Shown here piece by piece: positions 26,042 through 35,148 of a DNA stretch of 64,000 nucleotides; position 1 is the first letter of the stretch, and each line of letters starts with the position of its first letter. The notes under the pieces were generated by a model, which had not been told where the DNA came from, searched no databases, and saw only the letters and a list, made by a program, of their open reading frames with translations. This stretch comes from Picrophilus oshimae DSM 9789. GTDB lineage: Archaea > Thermoplasmatota > Thermoplasmata > Thermoplasmatales > Thermoplasmataceae. The position numbers and the translations under genes were made by a program. The stretch spans positions 1 through 64,000 of the forward strand of contig NZ_FWYE01000002.1 in assembly GCF_900176435.1 (NCBI RefSeq), written 5' to 3'.

Positions 26042-26980
26042 AAAGATCTTATCCAAATACCAGTCCGGATCGAACCTCATTATATCATTTAATCCCTGGC
26101 CCACGCCAACAAACATTATTGGCTTTTTTATCTCCATTGCAACACTTATAACTGCGCCGCCCCTGGCATCAGTATCAAGCTTTGTTAAAACAACGCCGTC
26201 AAAGTTTATTTCATTCATAAAGGTCTTTGCCTGCTCAATTGCATCATTGCCTATCATGCCATCAAGAACCAGAAGTGTGAGATCGGGTCTTGCAACCCTT
26301 TTTATTTTTTTCATCTCTGATAAAAGGTTTTTATTTGTCTGCATTCTTCCGGCAGAATCTATTAAAACATAGTCTATCCTTCTTGCCCTTGCGTGCTCTA
26401 TAGCATCGTAGGCAACGGATGCCGGGTCGCTGCCAAAGTCATGCTTTATCACCTCGGTTCCTGTTTTTTCACCAATTATTGATATCTGCTCTATTGCACC
26501 GGCCCTGAAGGTATCGCCAGCGGCTATTACAACCTTCTTATTATTATTCTTTAAATATGATGCTATCTTGCCTATCGTTGTTGTTTTTCCGGTTCCATTT
26601 ATTCCAATAAATAAGATAACATAGGGTTTCTTATCTACATTTAACAGATCAAGATCTGATTTTGCCTGTGATAAAACGTCATATAGAACTGACCTTAAAT
26701 TGGATTTTATATCATCATAGCTTATTTTTCTGCTTAGCTTTTTCTCCCTGTTTTTTAGCATCTCAACAATCCTTTCAGCGCTTTCAAATGATACATCAGA
26801 TTCAATTAATATCTCCTGAACCCTTTCATCAAATTCATCCCTTTTAATAAAAAGGCTCTCCTGGTTCTCTGATTTATTTGATATATTTTCATTTACTTTA
26901 TCATTGATATTTAAATTTTCATCGTCTTTCGATTCCTTTTTAAATAGGCCTGCAAGCTTCTTTTTAAGACTGTCGAACAT
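26033..26980 (-). CDS. ftsY: Signal recognition particle receptor FtsY
   Basis: This GTPase docks SRP-ribosome complexes at the membrane. A charged N-terminal region (about residues 1-50) precedes the helical N domain and the G domain. GTPase motifs are GINGTGKTTTIGK, DTFRAGAIEQ, DSAGRMQTN and TKLDTDARGG, all intact. The ATG at 26980 is preferred over a TTG 9 bp upstream because GGAG lies 10 nt before the ATG. It overlaps the prefoldin gene by 17 bp. The SRP RNA is also in this window, at 52946-53251. Confidence 0.95.
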   Translation of the reverse strand: MFDSLKKKLAGLFKKESKDDENLNINDKVNENISNKSENQESLFIKRDEFDERVQEILIESDVSFESAERIVEMLKNREKKLSRKISYDDIKSNLRSVLYDVLSQAKSDLDLLNVDKKPYVILFIGINGTGKTTTIGKIASYLKNNNKKVVIAAGDTFRAGAIEQISIIGEKTGTEVIKHDFGSDPASVAYDAIEHARARRIDYVLIDSAGRMQTNKNLLSEMKKIKRVARPDLTLLVLDGMIGNDAIEQAKTFMNEINFDGVVLTKLDTDARGGAVISVAMEIKKPIMFVGVGQGLNDIMRFDPDWYLDKIFSS

Positions 26981-27383
26981 TGCTATCAAGCTCCTGAATC
27001 TGCATTAAAAGCATATTATAATTATTCTCAAGCTCTTTTTTCTGCTGGTTCAATCTATTTATGCTGTCATTTAAATCCTTTAAATTTTCGCTGAGCCTTT
27101 TTATCGTCCTTTCCCTTTCCTCCTCTATAAAAACACCGGAACCTACTGGAACTATAAATTTATCCTTTTTTATTGTGGCGTCAGCATATATACCAGAGCC
27201 AATCATTATCCTGAGCTGCTTTGAATTGTCAGATTCGTTATCCTTTAAGAATGAAAGGGTTTGATTTGCCTCTGACAGCGTTGCAGATAGGCTTGCTATT
27301 CTTGAGTTTAAACTATCTATGAGCGATTTCATGTAATTTGCCTGCTCAATAAGCTCCTCACCGCTTATATTATTACCTGCCAT
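26964..27383 (-). CDS. pfdA: Prefoldin subunit alpha
   Basis: This chaperone subunit forms the alpha2-beta4 jellyfish complex that hands unfolded proteins to the thermosome. The sequence shows two long coiled-coil helices ([23 protein letters not shown] and [21 protein letters not shown]) around a central beta segment with [29 protein letters not shown], the family signature. The ATG at 27383 has a G-rich TTGGGGG stretch about 9 nt upstream; an in-frame TTG at 27398 is the alternative. It overlaps pgk by 11 bp and ftsY by 17 bp; the pfdA-ftsY order is common in archaea. Confidence 0.93.
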   Translation of the reverse strand: MAGNNISGEELIEQANYMKSLIDSLNSRIASLSATLSEANQTLSFLKDNESDNSKQLRIMIGSGIYADATIKKDKFIVPVGSGVFIEEERERTIKRLSENLKDLNDSINRLNQQKKELENNYNMLLMQIQELDSNVRQS

Positions 27384-28617
27384 TGTATTTGCCCCCAAAT
27401 AACCTTTTATTTTCTATTAAAGCATCTATAACTGGAATTGAATCACCTGATAAATAATTTATTAATGCACCACCACCTGTTGATGTGTAATCCATTTTTT
27501 TGGTTAAATGCATGCTATTAAGTGCATTCAGTGTGTGTCCGCCACCCGCTATTTTCAGTGCAGGGGTCTCGGCAACAATGTTAAATACCTCCCTGGTTCC
27601 TATTGAATATTCAGGTATTTCATATATTCCCATTGGGCCATTCATAAATATTGCCGAGGCCCTGGATATTATCTTGCTGTATTTATCAACAGTATTAAAG
27701 CCTATATCGGCTATGATCTCATCATCGTTTATGCTTTCGCTTATTGTTACATGCCTGCCCGATGGGCTCAAAAGGAAATCATCTGGCATTAAAATCCTGC
27801 CGCGAAATGTTTGTAAGAGCTGTGTTGCACTGTTAATCAATGATTCGTAATTATCATTGTTCTTGATTATAAACTCCCTGTTTTTTCTGCCTATGTTAAA
27901 GCCACCGGCGTAAAGAAATGCATTTGCAACCACGCCGCCGGTTAATATGTAATCAACGATGTTATCTTTTAAGAATGCCCTGGAGACCTTTATTGAATCC
28001 TCTATCTTTGATCCGGCCAGAATTGCAATTTTTGGCGAGCCCCTGAAAAATTTGAATTTATCAAGCATTGTAATCTCACGCTCCATCAGCCTTCCAGCTA
28101 TGTTTGGACCGGAGCCCTTAAAGCCTATTAATGTTGTCTGTGCCCTGTGTATTGCAGGAAAAGCATCGATTACATAATAATCGAAGAGCGGCGATAGCCT
28201 TCTTACTATATGTGTGTTTTTTATAGTTTCAAAATCAGCATTTAATGTCTCCTCGCTGTAAAATCTTGAATTTTCAAGCATTATTATATCACCGGCTGAC
28301 ATATTTGATATGGCATTTATGGCATCATGGGAGAAGAGGGAATCAATAAATTTTATCTCTTTTTTTATTATATTTGACATGTACCTGGCATGACCCATTA
28401 ATGATGTGAAATCATTCTTACCAGGCCGGCTCTGGTGTGAAACTATAACGACCTTTGATGATTTCAGCTCATTTATGGTCTTTGAATATGCCCTGAAGCG
28501 TGAATCATCAAGAATTTCTCCGGTTTCAGGGTTTACAGGGGAATTTATATCTATCCTTAAATAGATTCTTTTACCATCAAGATCGAAATCGTCCATTGTA
28601 AAGAATGAACCATTCAT
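27373..28617 (-). CDS. pgk: Phosphoglycerate kinase
   Basis: The enzyme interconverts 1,3-bisphosphoglycerate + ADP and 3-phosphoglycerate + ATP. The N-terminal substrate domain has [12 protein letters not shown] and [11 protein letters not shown]. The nucleotide domain has [38 protein letters not shown] and the C-terminal [22 protein letters not shown]. The 414-aa length is normal for archaeal PGK. It is the promoter-proximal gene of a pgk-pfdA-ftsY operon with overlapping ends, an unusual pairing of metabolism with protein folding and targeting. Confidence 0.95.
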   Translation of the reverse strand: MNGSFFTMDDFDLDGKRIYLRIDINSPVNPETGEILDDSRFRAYSKTINELKSSKVVIVSHQSRPGKNDFTSLMGHARYMSNIIKKEIKFIDSLFSHDAINAISNMSAGDIIMLENSRFYSEETLNADFETIKNTHIVRRLSPLFDYYVIDAFPAIHRAQTTLIGFKGSGPNIAGRLMEREITMLDKFKFFRGSPKIAILAGSKIEDSIKVSRAFLKDNIVDYILTGGVVANAFLYAGGFNIGRKNREFIIKNNDNYESLINSATQLLQTFRGRILMPDDFLLSPSGRHVTISESINDDEIIADIGFNTVDKYSKIISRASAIFMNGPMGIYEIPEYSIGTREVFNIVAETPALKIAGGGHTLNALNSMHLTKKMDYTSTGGGALINYLSGDSIPVIDALIENKRLFGGKYNGR

Positions 28618-28820
28618 GGTGGTAGATATAATACATAATAATTATTTTTCCCTTTTATCAATGTTTTTAAATGATAATAATTTTTTACCGGTTAATGAAT
28701 TTTCATATTTATGTTAACATTTAATTAATTATATTATAAAATTCATATATTGATAATTACATATTTTAATATATTACATTGCCAGATTATATTTATTATA
28801 AATTAACATATTGTCAATGA

Positions 28821-28839
28821 CCATACAGGCCCTGCATGG
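28821..28839. promoter_or_regulatory. Near-palindrome in the pgk/vapBC gap
   Basis: CCATACAGGCCCTGCATGG is a 19-bp palindrome around a central base with one mismatched pair. It is unusually GC-rich for an intergenic region here. It lies between the divergent pgk and antitoxin genes and could be an operator. The rest of the gap (28618-28976) is AT-rich with no other gene. Confidence 0.35.
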
Positions 28840-28851
28840 TAACCTTAACTT

Positions 28852-28889
28852 ATGTATACTTATTGTAATTTTATAATACTGATGTATAC
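28852..28889. promoter_or_regulatory. Paired ATGTATAC sites upstream of the toxin-antitoxin operon
   Basis: Identical ATGTATAC octamers occur at 28852-28859 and 28882-28889, exactly 30 bp apart and so nearly on the same helix face. They lie directly upstream of the TATA box at 28897-28910. Ribbon-helix-helix antitoxins repress their own operons at such paired short palindromes, so this is a candidate autoregulatory operator. Confidence 0.4.
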
Positions 28890-28896
28890 AATAAAA

Positions 28897-28910
28897 GAAT
28901 ATAAATACAA
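28897..28910 (+). promoter_or_regulatory. TATA box of the vapBC-like operon
   Basis: A GAATATAAATACAA element predicts a transcription start near 28930. This is just upstream of the region encoding the ribbon-helix-helix N-terminus and about 45 bp before the first ATG. Confidence 0.45.
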
Positions 28911-28940
28911 TTAAATAATTTGTAATATCCGGGCAGGGTT

Positions 28941-29177
28941 ATTAGTGTCAGATTATCTGATGATATAATTAATATTATGAATAGGCTAATTTCTTTTAAA
29001 ATTGTAGATAGCAAAACAGAGGCCATAAACTACATGCTGGAACATGGTATTGAATACACAATGAACGTTATAGAAAAGAAGGAAAGATCCAGGGAATTGC
29101 TTGAAAGGTACCTGCATGAAGGCTTGCCTGAATTACCATCAGATTTATCCGATATATCAATTATGGAGAGGGAATAA
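28941..29177 (+). CDS. VapB-type ribbon-helix-helix antitoxin
   Basis: The first ATG, at 28977, gives 66 residues, but the frame upstream is open and encodes ISVRLSDDIINI, which with the following NRLISFKIVDSKTEAINYMLEHGIE makes a complete ribbon-helix-helix domain (DNA-contacting strand plus two helices). No ATG, GTG or TTG precedes that strand; ATT at 28941 is the only near-start in place. The C-terminal part (ERSRELLERYLHEGLPELP) would bind the toxin. Its TAA overlaps the toxin ATG by one base, typical of such pairs. Either a non-standard start is used or the antitoxin has lost its N-terminus. Confidence 0.65.
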   Translation: MSVRLSDDIINIMNRLISFKIVDSKTEAINYMLEHGIEYTMNVIEKKERSRELLERYLHEGLPELPSDLSDISIMERE

Positions 29178-29590
29178 TGGAGTATATTGATACCAATATC
29201 CTGATTTCATTAATAAATAAAAACGATAATAAACACAATATTGCAAATGAATTAATAAAAAAATACAATGATATAATTATTACACAATTAAATATACTAG
29301 AAATGAGGAGCGTTTTATCCAGGGTGCCGGTTACCGAGGAGGAAATTGATGCATTAATAGAATATTTATTTATAAAAACCAATATAAAATTTGTTGAAAT
29401 AGATATTAACAAAGCTTTAAAAAAGAGCGGGGATATAATAAATTCGGTTAAATTAAAAACACTTGATTGTATTCATATTGCCAGTGCAATTATTTTAAAT
29501 GCTGATAAATTTATTACCTTTAATAAGGATTTTAAAATTAAGGAGGTATATATAAATAAATATGGAATGGAAATAATAAACCCTTTATAG
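29177..29590 (+). CDS. VapC-type PIN-domain ribonuclease toxin
   Basis: The 137-aa protein is a PIN domain. The acidic active-site residues are visible: Asp in YIDTNILISL near the N-terminus, a Glu in NILEMRSVLSR, Asp in TLDCIHIASAIILNAD and Asp in FITFNKDFK. These coordinate Mg for RNA cleavage. It follows the antitoxin with a 1-bp TAATG overlap. The target RNA is unknown; several VapC toxins cut tRNA or the sarcin-ricin loop. Confidence 0.88.
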   Translation: MEYIDTNILISLINKNDNKHNIANELIKKYNDIIITQLNILEMRSVLSRVPVTEEEIDALIEYLFIKTNIKFVEIDINKALKKSGDIINSVKLKTLDCIHIASAIILNADKFITFNKDFKIKEVYINKYGMEIINPL

Positions 29591-29815
29591 GTTTTTCCAG
29601 TGTTTATGAATTATTATAATATATAAGTGTTATTTTATAATTTAAACTTATAAGGCACATTAATATTACATGATCATTCCATTAATTTTATACTGGAAAA
29701 GGCCATGATTTAAATTGATTATGGTTTCTGCATTTAATTGTAAACATAGATAATTTCAGGAAACAAATTTTTAGCAGTTAAAAAAATTAATATAGATCTC
29801 ATTTTATATATTAAT

Positions 29816-32263
29816 GTGTTGAAAAAGCGGTTTTTTACTGGACTTATCGTAATAATAATATTTTTTATCCTGCTCTTTATATCTTTGACTCCGCTGTCAC
29901 CATTCTATGAGCTTTTAAACCCTGAAACTGGCATATATGCGAGGCCGCCGCCATACTCATCTGGTGTTTCAACATTTACCATTGAAAGGGATAACAGGTC
30001 TGCCAGTGTTACAGTTTACTATGAAAACTGCCTTGGCTTTATAGGAATATACAGCAATCATAACTGGTCATTGTTCTATGAACAGGGATACCTTGAGGCC
30101 AGGTACAGGCTTGCACAGATTGAAATTATTAAGGCAGAGGCCACAGGCACTCTTGCATCGATAATAGGCAAAAGTGAGCTTTCCTCTGATATACTATCAA
30201 GGGAGCTGCTTAACTGTCCCGTTGCCAGGGAGGAGTTCCAGAACCTATCAAGGAGCAGCTATACCTACATGGCACTCTCAAACTTCGTTGCCGGAATCAA
30301 CTCATATATAAATGGTCTAACCTATAAGGATATGCCGTTGCTGTTTAAAACGTTGAATTACAGGCCAGGTGACTGGAATGTGACAGACGTTCTGGCAATA
30401 CAGCAGTCATTTCTATGGGAGAATACGCCAGCAAACTTTGATCCGTTGTATTTCCAGTATGCACTTGAAAAGATGCCTGAAAATATAGTAAGGGCCCTTT
30501 ATCCGGCCTATCCTGCAGGCATACAGAATCCAATAGTTCCATATAAGTGCAATCCATCAGTGTATAAAGAAACAGGTGACATTAATAATTTAAGCCTTTA
30601 CACACCATCTGTAAACATAACAGGAAATCTCAATTTTTCAGTCTCAAGGTGCCTTGAATTTCCATCCTCAAGGAGCTTCAGTAACGACTGGGCTGTAAAT
30701 GGCATTAAAACGGATAACACATCGGCACTGCTTGCCAACGATCCACATTTAACGACCAGTGTGCCGTCAATATGGATGGGCTTCCAGCTTGTTTCTCCTG
30801 GAATGAACGTCATTGGTGTTGTTTTTCCAGGATTTCCCGGGATTATACTTGGACATAACAGGTACATAGCCTGGGGTGCAACAAATGGTCAGATCCAGGA
30901 AACGTACTTTTATGCAGAGGTATCAAAAGGGTACACATATTTATCCTATAATAAATGGCTTCATTATAAGATAATAAACGAGACAATAGATGTACGTGGT
31001 TCATCGCCATATCATCTTATGATAAGAATTGCAAATAATGGCGTTGTAATGTTCAATGAATCTGGAACAGAGATCGCAATGGACTGGACAGGTATGCATC
31101 CGACATATGAGATAACGTTCTTCCTCAACATCGATAGATCAAGGGATATTAAAGGCTTTGTTTCAAATCTTACTAAATACTTCAAGGTTGCAATTCAGAA
31201 CTGGGCCGTGGCAGATTCAAATGGCAATATAGGAATATATCCATATGGAGAGTATCCTATAATAGAGCATGGCGACCCAAGAGGAATACTGAACGGAACC
31301 GGCATATCAAACTGGATCGGCTTTGTTCCATTGAGGTATGAGCCCTATCTTTACGATCCTGCCAGGGGTTTTGTTTTCTCTGATAATCAGATAACAGTTT
31401 CAGATAATTATCCATACTACATAGGCTGGGATTACGAGTCCGGATACAGGGCTGATGAGGCTTACCATCTTTTAAACAGTTCATATAATATAAACATGGA
31501 TAAAATGAAGAGCATACAGCTCACCGTGCATGATTACACAACAAACATCTTTTTAAAGCCGTTGCTAAGGGCCATCTCAAGGTATTATTCTAATACATCA
31601 TATTATAATGAATTATCAAGCTGGAATGGAAATATGACCATAAACTCAACAGCCGCAACGATCTTTTATTTCTGGGAGAACAACACATTAAATGATACAT
31701 TTATGCCATACATGGAAAAATATAACATAAATCAGAGCAACGGACTCTTCAACGTATCGTTTTTCCTGGGGCCTGATGACATGTACCACGGGCCTTTGAT
31801 AGAAGACCTTGTAAACTGGACATTGAATGATCCCTATTCAAGATACTTTGATAATCCATTAAATGGTGAGACCAGAAATTTTTACACCATTGCACTCACA
31901 GCCTTTAACCAGACAATAAGGTATCTAAACGAAAGGTATGGAGGAATACCTGCCTGGGGTAATATACATAAAAGATACCTTGTCAGCTTCTTTGGAATAA
32001 ATGCCATGAATACAATGGATGTCCCGGCGGCAGGTGATGGCAACACAATAAATGCAGCATATGGAATAATATCTGACTTTGGTCCGTCATGGAGATTAAT
32101 AGTAAACATGTCAAGACCTGAAGATGCAATTGGCATATACCCTGGCGGCATATCAGAGAATCCATTGAGTAAATACTATGATAACAACTTTATTCCATGG
32201 AACAATGGATTATATTATAAAATAATGCCTGAAAATGAACCGGAGGTCTTTAGATATGAATAA
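29816..32263 (+). CDS. Penicillin acylase family N-terminal nucleophile hydrolase
   Basis: The 815-aa protein starts with one membrane-spanning signal or anchor (residues about 5-27), then the small chain. The autocatalytic cleavage site follows, with the catalytic Ser at about residue 289 in SFSNDWAVNG; it would become the new N-terminus of the large chain. LLANDPHLTTSVPSIWMGFQL and GHNRYIAWGATN are standard large-chain motifs. The enzyme would act outside the cell at low pH on acylated amides; N-acyl compounds or lipoamides are possible, and antibiotic hydrolysis is not implied. The GTG start overlaps an ATG-TGT-TGA mini-ORF. A small membrane protein gene follows. Confidence 0.88.
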   Translation: MLKKRFFTGLIVIIIFFILLFISLTPLSPFYELLNPETGIYARPPPYSSGVSTFTIERDNRSASVTVYYENCLGFIGIYSNHNWSLFYEQGYLEARYRLAQIEIIKAEATGTLASIIGKSELSSDILSRELLNCPVAREEFQNLSRSSYTYMALSNFVAGINSYINGLTYKDMPLLFKTLNYRPGDWNVTDVLAIQQSFLWENTPANFDPLYFQYALEKMPENIVRALYPAYPAGIQNPIVPYKCNPSVYKETGDINNLSLYTPSVNITGNLNFSVSRCLEFPSSRSFSNDWAVNGIKTDNTSALLANDPHLTTSVPSIWMGFQLVSPGMNVIGVVFPGFPGIILGHNRYIAWGATNGQIQETYFYAEVSKGYTYLSYNKWLHYKIINETIDVRGSSPYHLMIRIANNGVVMFNESGTEIAMDWTGMHPTYEITFFLNIDRSRDIKGFVSNLTKYFKVAIQNWAVADSNGNIGIYPYGEYPIIEHGDPRGILNGTGISNWIGFVPLRYEPYLYDPARGFVFSDNQITVSDNYPYYIGWDYESGYRADEAYHLLNSSYNINMDKMKSIQLTVHDYTTNIFLKPLLRAISRYYSNTSYYNELSSWNGNMTINSTAATIFYFWENNTLNDTFMPYMEKYNINQSNGLFNVSFFLGPDDMYHGPLIEDLVNWTLNDPYSRYFDNPLNGETRNFYTIALTAFNQTIRYLNERYGGIPAWGNIHKRYLVSFFGINAMNTMDVPAAGDGNTINAAYGIISDFGPSWRLIVNMSRPEDAIGIYPGGISENPLSKYYDNNFIPWNNGLYYKIMPENEPEVFRYE

Positions 32264-32585
32264 AAAATTAATTTATTCATTAATAATTGTTCTGGCAGGA
32301 ACGTTTTTAATTTCATACGCCGGATACTGGTACCTTGCATTTATTTTTTCAATAATGGCCGGATACCTCTGGGTTTCAGAGATAAAATACATATTAATGA
32401 TCTCATTTTTATCATTAATCGCCTTCCTTCTAAGCTTTAACATTGGCTATTCACTAAGAGCCTTGAGCCTTTTTTCAGGGATCTCTGGAATACCGCAATA
32501 CATTGTAATTTTAATAACGTTTTTAATTGTTTTTTCATTAAATACTGCAGGCATGCTTCTTGGTTCAGGAATAAATAGATCATAA
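32256..32585 (+). CDS. Small membrane protein of unknown function
   Basis: About 109 residues with three to four hydrophobic segments (LIYSLIIVLAGTFLISYAGYWYLAF, ILMISFLSLIAFLLSFNIGY, YIVILITFLIVFSLNTAGMLLG). I do not recognise the family. The ATG at 32256 is preferred over one at 32235 because GGAGG sits 11 nt before it, within the end of the acylase gene. The overlap places it in one operon with the penicillin acylase, so it may help anchor or secrete that enzyme (inference). Confidence 0.6.
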   Translation: MNKKLIYSLIIVLAGTFLISYAGYWYLAFIFSIMAGYLWVSEIKYILMISFLSLIAFLLSFNIGYSLRALSLFSGISGIPQYIVILITFLIVFSLNTAGMLLGSGINRS

Positions 32586-32628
32586 TTTATATAAAATTAT
32601 TTTTATCCATAATCATAATTAGCCAGGC

Positions 32629-33966
32629 ATGGAACTAAAGAGGTCAATAACATTAACAGGAGCAATAATGATAAATCTTGGTGCCATCATAGGCGCAGGC
32701 ATCTTTGTTATAATAGGCATAGCTGCATACAGGGCAGGCCCCGGTGTTATAATATCAATAGTTTTATCCGGTATAATAGCAATTCTAACAGGATTAAGCT
32801 TTTCAGAGATCGCAAGGCATGTTGCCAAGGAAGGTGGTGCATACGAATACGCAAAGGATACGCTGTCGCCGTCAGCAGGTTTTGTTGCGGGCTGGATGTG
32901 GACCTCCGGTAATATAATAGCAATAGCCGCCGTTGCAACAAGCTTTGGCAGCTACTTCGATGTTCTATTTAATATAAATGTAAACCCGTTTTTTATAGCT
33001 GTAATATGCATACTTGCCTTCATGACATTAAACATCCTTGGAATAAAAAATTCAACAAAGACCATAACTGGCCTTGTAATATTAAATGTGCTTGTACTGC
33101 TGGTTTTTATATTCTCAGGAATAACAAGGTTCAATTCTAATAATTATATTAATTTTATGCCACACGGAATCTCCGGAATAATAACAGGAACGGCACTGAT
33201 CTTCTTTGCATTTACAGGTTTTTCAAGGGTGACAACTGTAAGTGATGAGGTTGTTAACCCTGAAAAAACGATACCTCTTGCGATAATTGTATCGATAATA
33301 ATATCATCAATTCTATATATATTAATAGCCGTTGTTTTAATAGGACTTAAGCCATATTATGCATACCAGGGCTCAACGTCACCCTTAAGCCTGGCCGTAT
33401 CCTCGCTTCATAATAGATATATTGATATAATAGTATCAATAGGTGGCGTTACATCAACGGCAGGTGTTACACTGACAGGCATACTTGGCACGTCAAGGGT
33501 TCTGTTTGCCATGGGCAGGGATAAAGAGCTGCCGGAAAAACTATCATACATTGATAGGTTCTCAACACCGGTATTTGCAATAATATTATCATCAATACTT
33601 GGAATAATATTTTTGATCTTTGTTTCCTTTGGAACAATAGTTGAGGCCTCAAATTCATCTGTTCTGATCTCATATATAATTATAAATGTGGCTGCAGGCT
33701 TTTTGTATCTAAAGCTAAGAAAAAGGGAAACAAAAAGGCTTGCAGGCAGGCCATTTTTTATAATCATACCTGCACTTGGCATAGCAACAATTCTTTTAAT
33801 AATAAGCCATATAAATATAGGAAGCCTGGAGATTACAGGTGTAATACTATTGATCTGCATAATATATTATATAATAAGAAGAATAGCTCTTAACATTGAG
33901 GGGCGCAGGGTTCCCAGGCACAGCGATGTGCGTCTCTTTGGAAAAAGCAGGTCAAGGACAAACTAA
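32629..33966 (+). CDS. APC-superfamily amino acid permease
   Basis: This 445-aa carrier has about 12 membrane segments. The first helix shows the unwound substrate site typical of the family (GAIMINLGAIIGAGIFVIIG), followed by SFSEIARHVAKEGGAYEYAKDTL and, in helix 6, FFAFTGFSRVTTVSDEVVNPEKTIP. These identify an APC-type amino acid/proton symporter or exchanger; the amino acid is not evident. It overlaps the XdhC-like gene on the other strand by 4 bp. A second APC permease lies at 60240-61571. Confidence 0.9.
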   Translation: MELKRSITLTGAIMINLGAIIGAGIFVIIGIAAYRAGPGVIISIVLSGIIAILTGLSFSEIARHVAKEGGAYEYAKDTLSPSAGFVAGWMWTSGNIIAIAAVATSFGSYFDVLFNINVNPFFIAVICILAFMTLNILGIKNSTKTITGLVILNVLVLLVFIFSGITRFNSNNYINFMPHGISGIITGTALIFFAFTGFSRVTTVSDEVVNPEKTIPLAIIVSIIISSILYILIAVVLIGLKPYYAYQGSTSPLSLAVSSLHNRYIDIIVSIGGVTSTAGVTLTGILGTSRVLFAMGRDKELPEKLSYIDRFSTPVFAIILSSILGIIFLIFVSFGTIVEASNSSVLISYIIINVAAGFLYLKLRKRETKRLAGRPFFIIIPALGIATILLIISHINIGSLEITGVILLICIIYYIIRRIALNIEGRRVPRHSDVRLFGKSRSRTN

Positions 33967-34721
33967 TCATTTTTTATTATATACTGTTTTTTTACCATGT
34001 TCTTATTCTTTATGGATATTATCCTTGATAGTATGCTCACAGCTATCTCATATGGTGACACTGCGTTTATTTCAATTCCTGCCGGGCATTCAATGTCAAT
34101 ATCGTAATTTATCATTGCCATATCGCTTTTATAACGATTTAAACTGGCCATCAGACCTATGTAATCCGGTCTTTTACCCGCAAGTTTGTTTATAACCCTG
34201 ACGTCGTTTTTGCCCCTGGTTAATATAATTACATAATCGTTTCTGCCAATCTCTGTTCCCTCAATATCATCGATTTTATAATGCCCGGAATCAGGCTCTG
34301 AATCGTCACTGAATATTAATATTTTAAAGCCGAGAAACCTTGACAGATTCTCAACGGCCTCGGCTATTATGTCACGGCCAGGATCCTTTATAATTATTAT
34401 CCTTTTCCTGCCATGATATGGCTCAATGTATACTGACAATGTGCCGCCGCAGGTTGTGTCCATTTTAATATAATCATCAATGCCCGTGCCAAGATCTATA
34501 TTTATTATATCAGGCTCATTTATATTGATTGATCTATTAAGAACTGCATTGTCTATCGCCGCGCTGCCAAGTGTTCCATAAACGATCATATTATTGTGTA
34601 TTATCATCTTAAATCCAGGCTTTGCTATTGAATTGCCCGTTGTTGAAATAACAGTACAAAGGATAAAATCCTCATTTTCTGATACAAGTTTATTAAAAAC
34701 CTCGAGGTAATCCTCATACAT
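33963..34721 (-). CDS. XdhC/CoxI family protein
   Basis: This 252-aa protein has the XdhC N-terminal domain (FILCTVISTTGNSIAKPGFKMIIHNN, YGTLGSAAIDN, and MDTTCGGTLSVYIEPY with the conserved Cys) and a Rossmann-like C-terminal half (ENLSRFLGFKILIFSDD, YVIILTRGKNDVRVI, and YIGLMASLNRYKS). XdhC proteins bind molybdenum cofactor, help sulfurate it and insert it into xanthine-oxidase-type hydroxylases or CO dehydrogenases. No such hydroxylase gene lies in this window, though CoxG-like genes do (55048 and 58343). Confidence 0.85.
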   Translation of the reverse strand: MYEDYLEVFNKLVSENEDFILCTVISTTGNSIAKPGFKMIIHNNMIVYGTLGSAAIDNAVLNRSININEPDIINIDLGTGIDDYIKMDTTCGGTLSVYIEPYHGRKRIIIIKDPGRDIIAEAVENLSRFLGFKILIFSDDSEPDSGHYKIDDIEGTEIGRNDYVIILTRGKNDVRVINKLAGKRPDYIGLMASLNRYKSDMAMINYDIDIECPAGIEINAVSPYEIAVSILSRIISIKNKNMVKKQYIIKND

Positions 34722-34809
34722 AATTTAAAATTAAAGGTTGTTATTTAATATTTTTATTTAAGAGATAAGAAATAGGAAAATAAATATAAAGATTTTTATA
34801 TTTAGGTTT

Positions 34810-35118
34810 ATGGTAAGCCAGCAGGTTGCAATAGAGCTAATACTTGATGCTGTGGTCTTCTTTTTTATAGGTGCATGGTTTTCAAGGTTTTATTTAAGGC
34901 ATCCATTTAGAAGAAAGCCGGTAACAGGCAAGGATGCAATGATAGGAAAAACCGGCATCGTTGTTAATATAACAAAAAATAATTTCTACGAGGTTTCGGT
35001 TGATTCAGAGATATGGCGTGCCCTTCCACTTGAAAAGAATGATAAATTTCAGAAGGGTGATGAGGTTATTATAAAGGATATAAGAAGCCTTGTGCTTTAC
35101 ATTCAAAAAATAAAATAA
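34810..35118 (+). CDS. Short NfeD-like membrane protein
   Basis: The 102-aa protein has one N-terminal membrane helix (ELILDAVVFFFIGAWFSRFYL) and a C-terminal OB-fold-like beta domain (GKDAMIGKTGIVVNITKNNFYEVSVDSEIWRALPLEKNDKFQKGDEVIIKDIRSLVLYI). This matches the short NfeD class, which usually partners a stomatin-like protein or membrane protease. No stomatin gene is adjacent. The molecular role is unknown. Confidence 0.7.
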   Translation: MVSQQVAIELILDAVVFFFIGAWFSRFYLRHPFRRKPVTGKDAMIGKTGIVVNITKNNFYEVSVDSEIWRALPLEKNDKFQKGDEVIIKDIRSLVLYIQKIK

Positions 35119-35148
35119 GTTTAAAATTGTTTTTGCAATACCATTGTT

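Noticed and set aside
33408-33860. Minus-strand 150-codon ORF inside the APC permease
   Set aside because: It is a shadow frame of a membrane protein gene, with no start signal or family resemblance.
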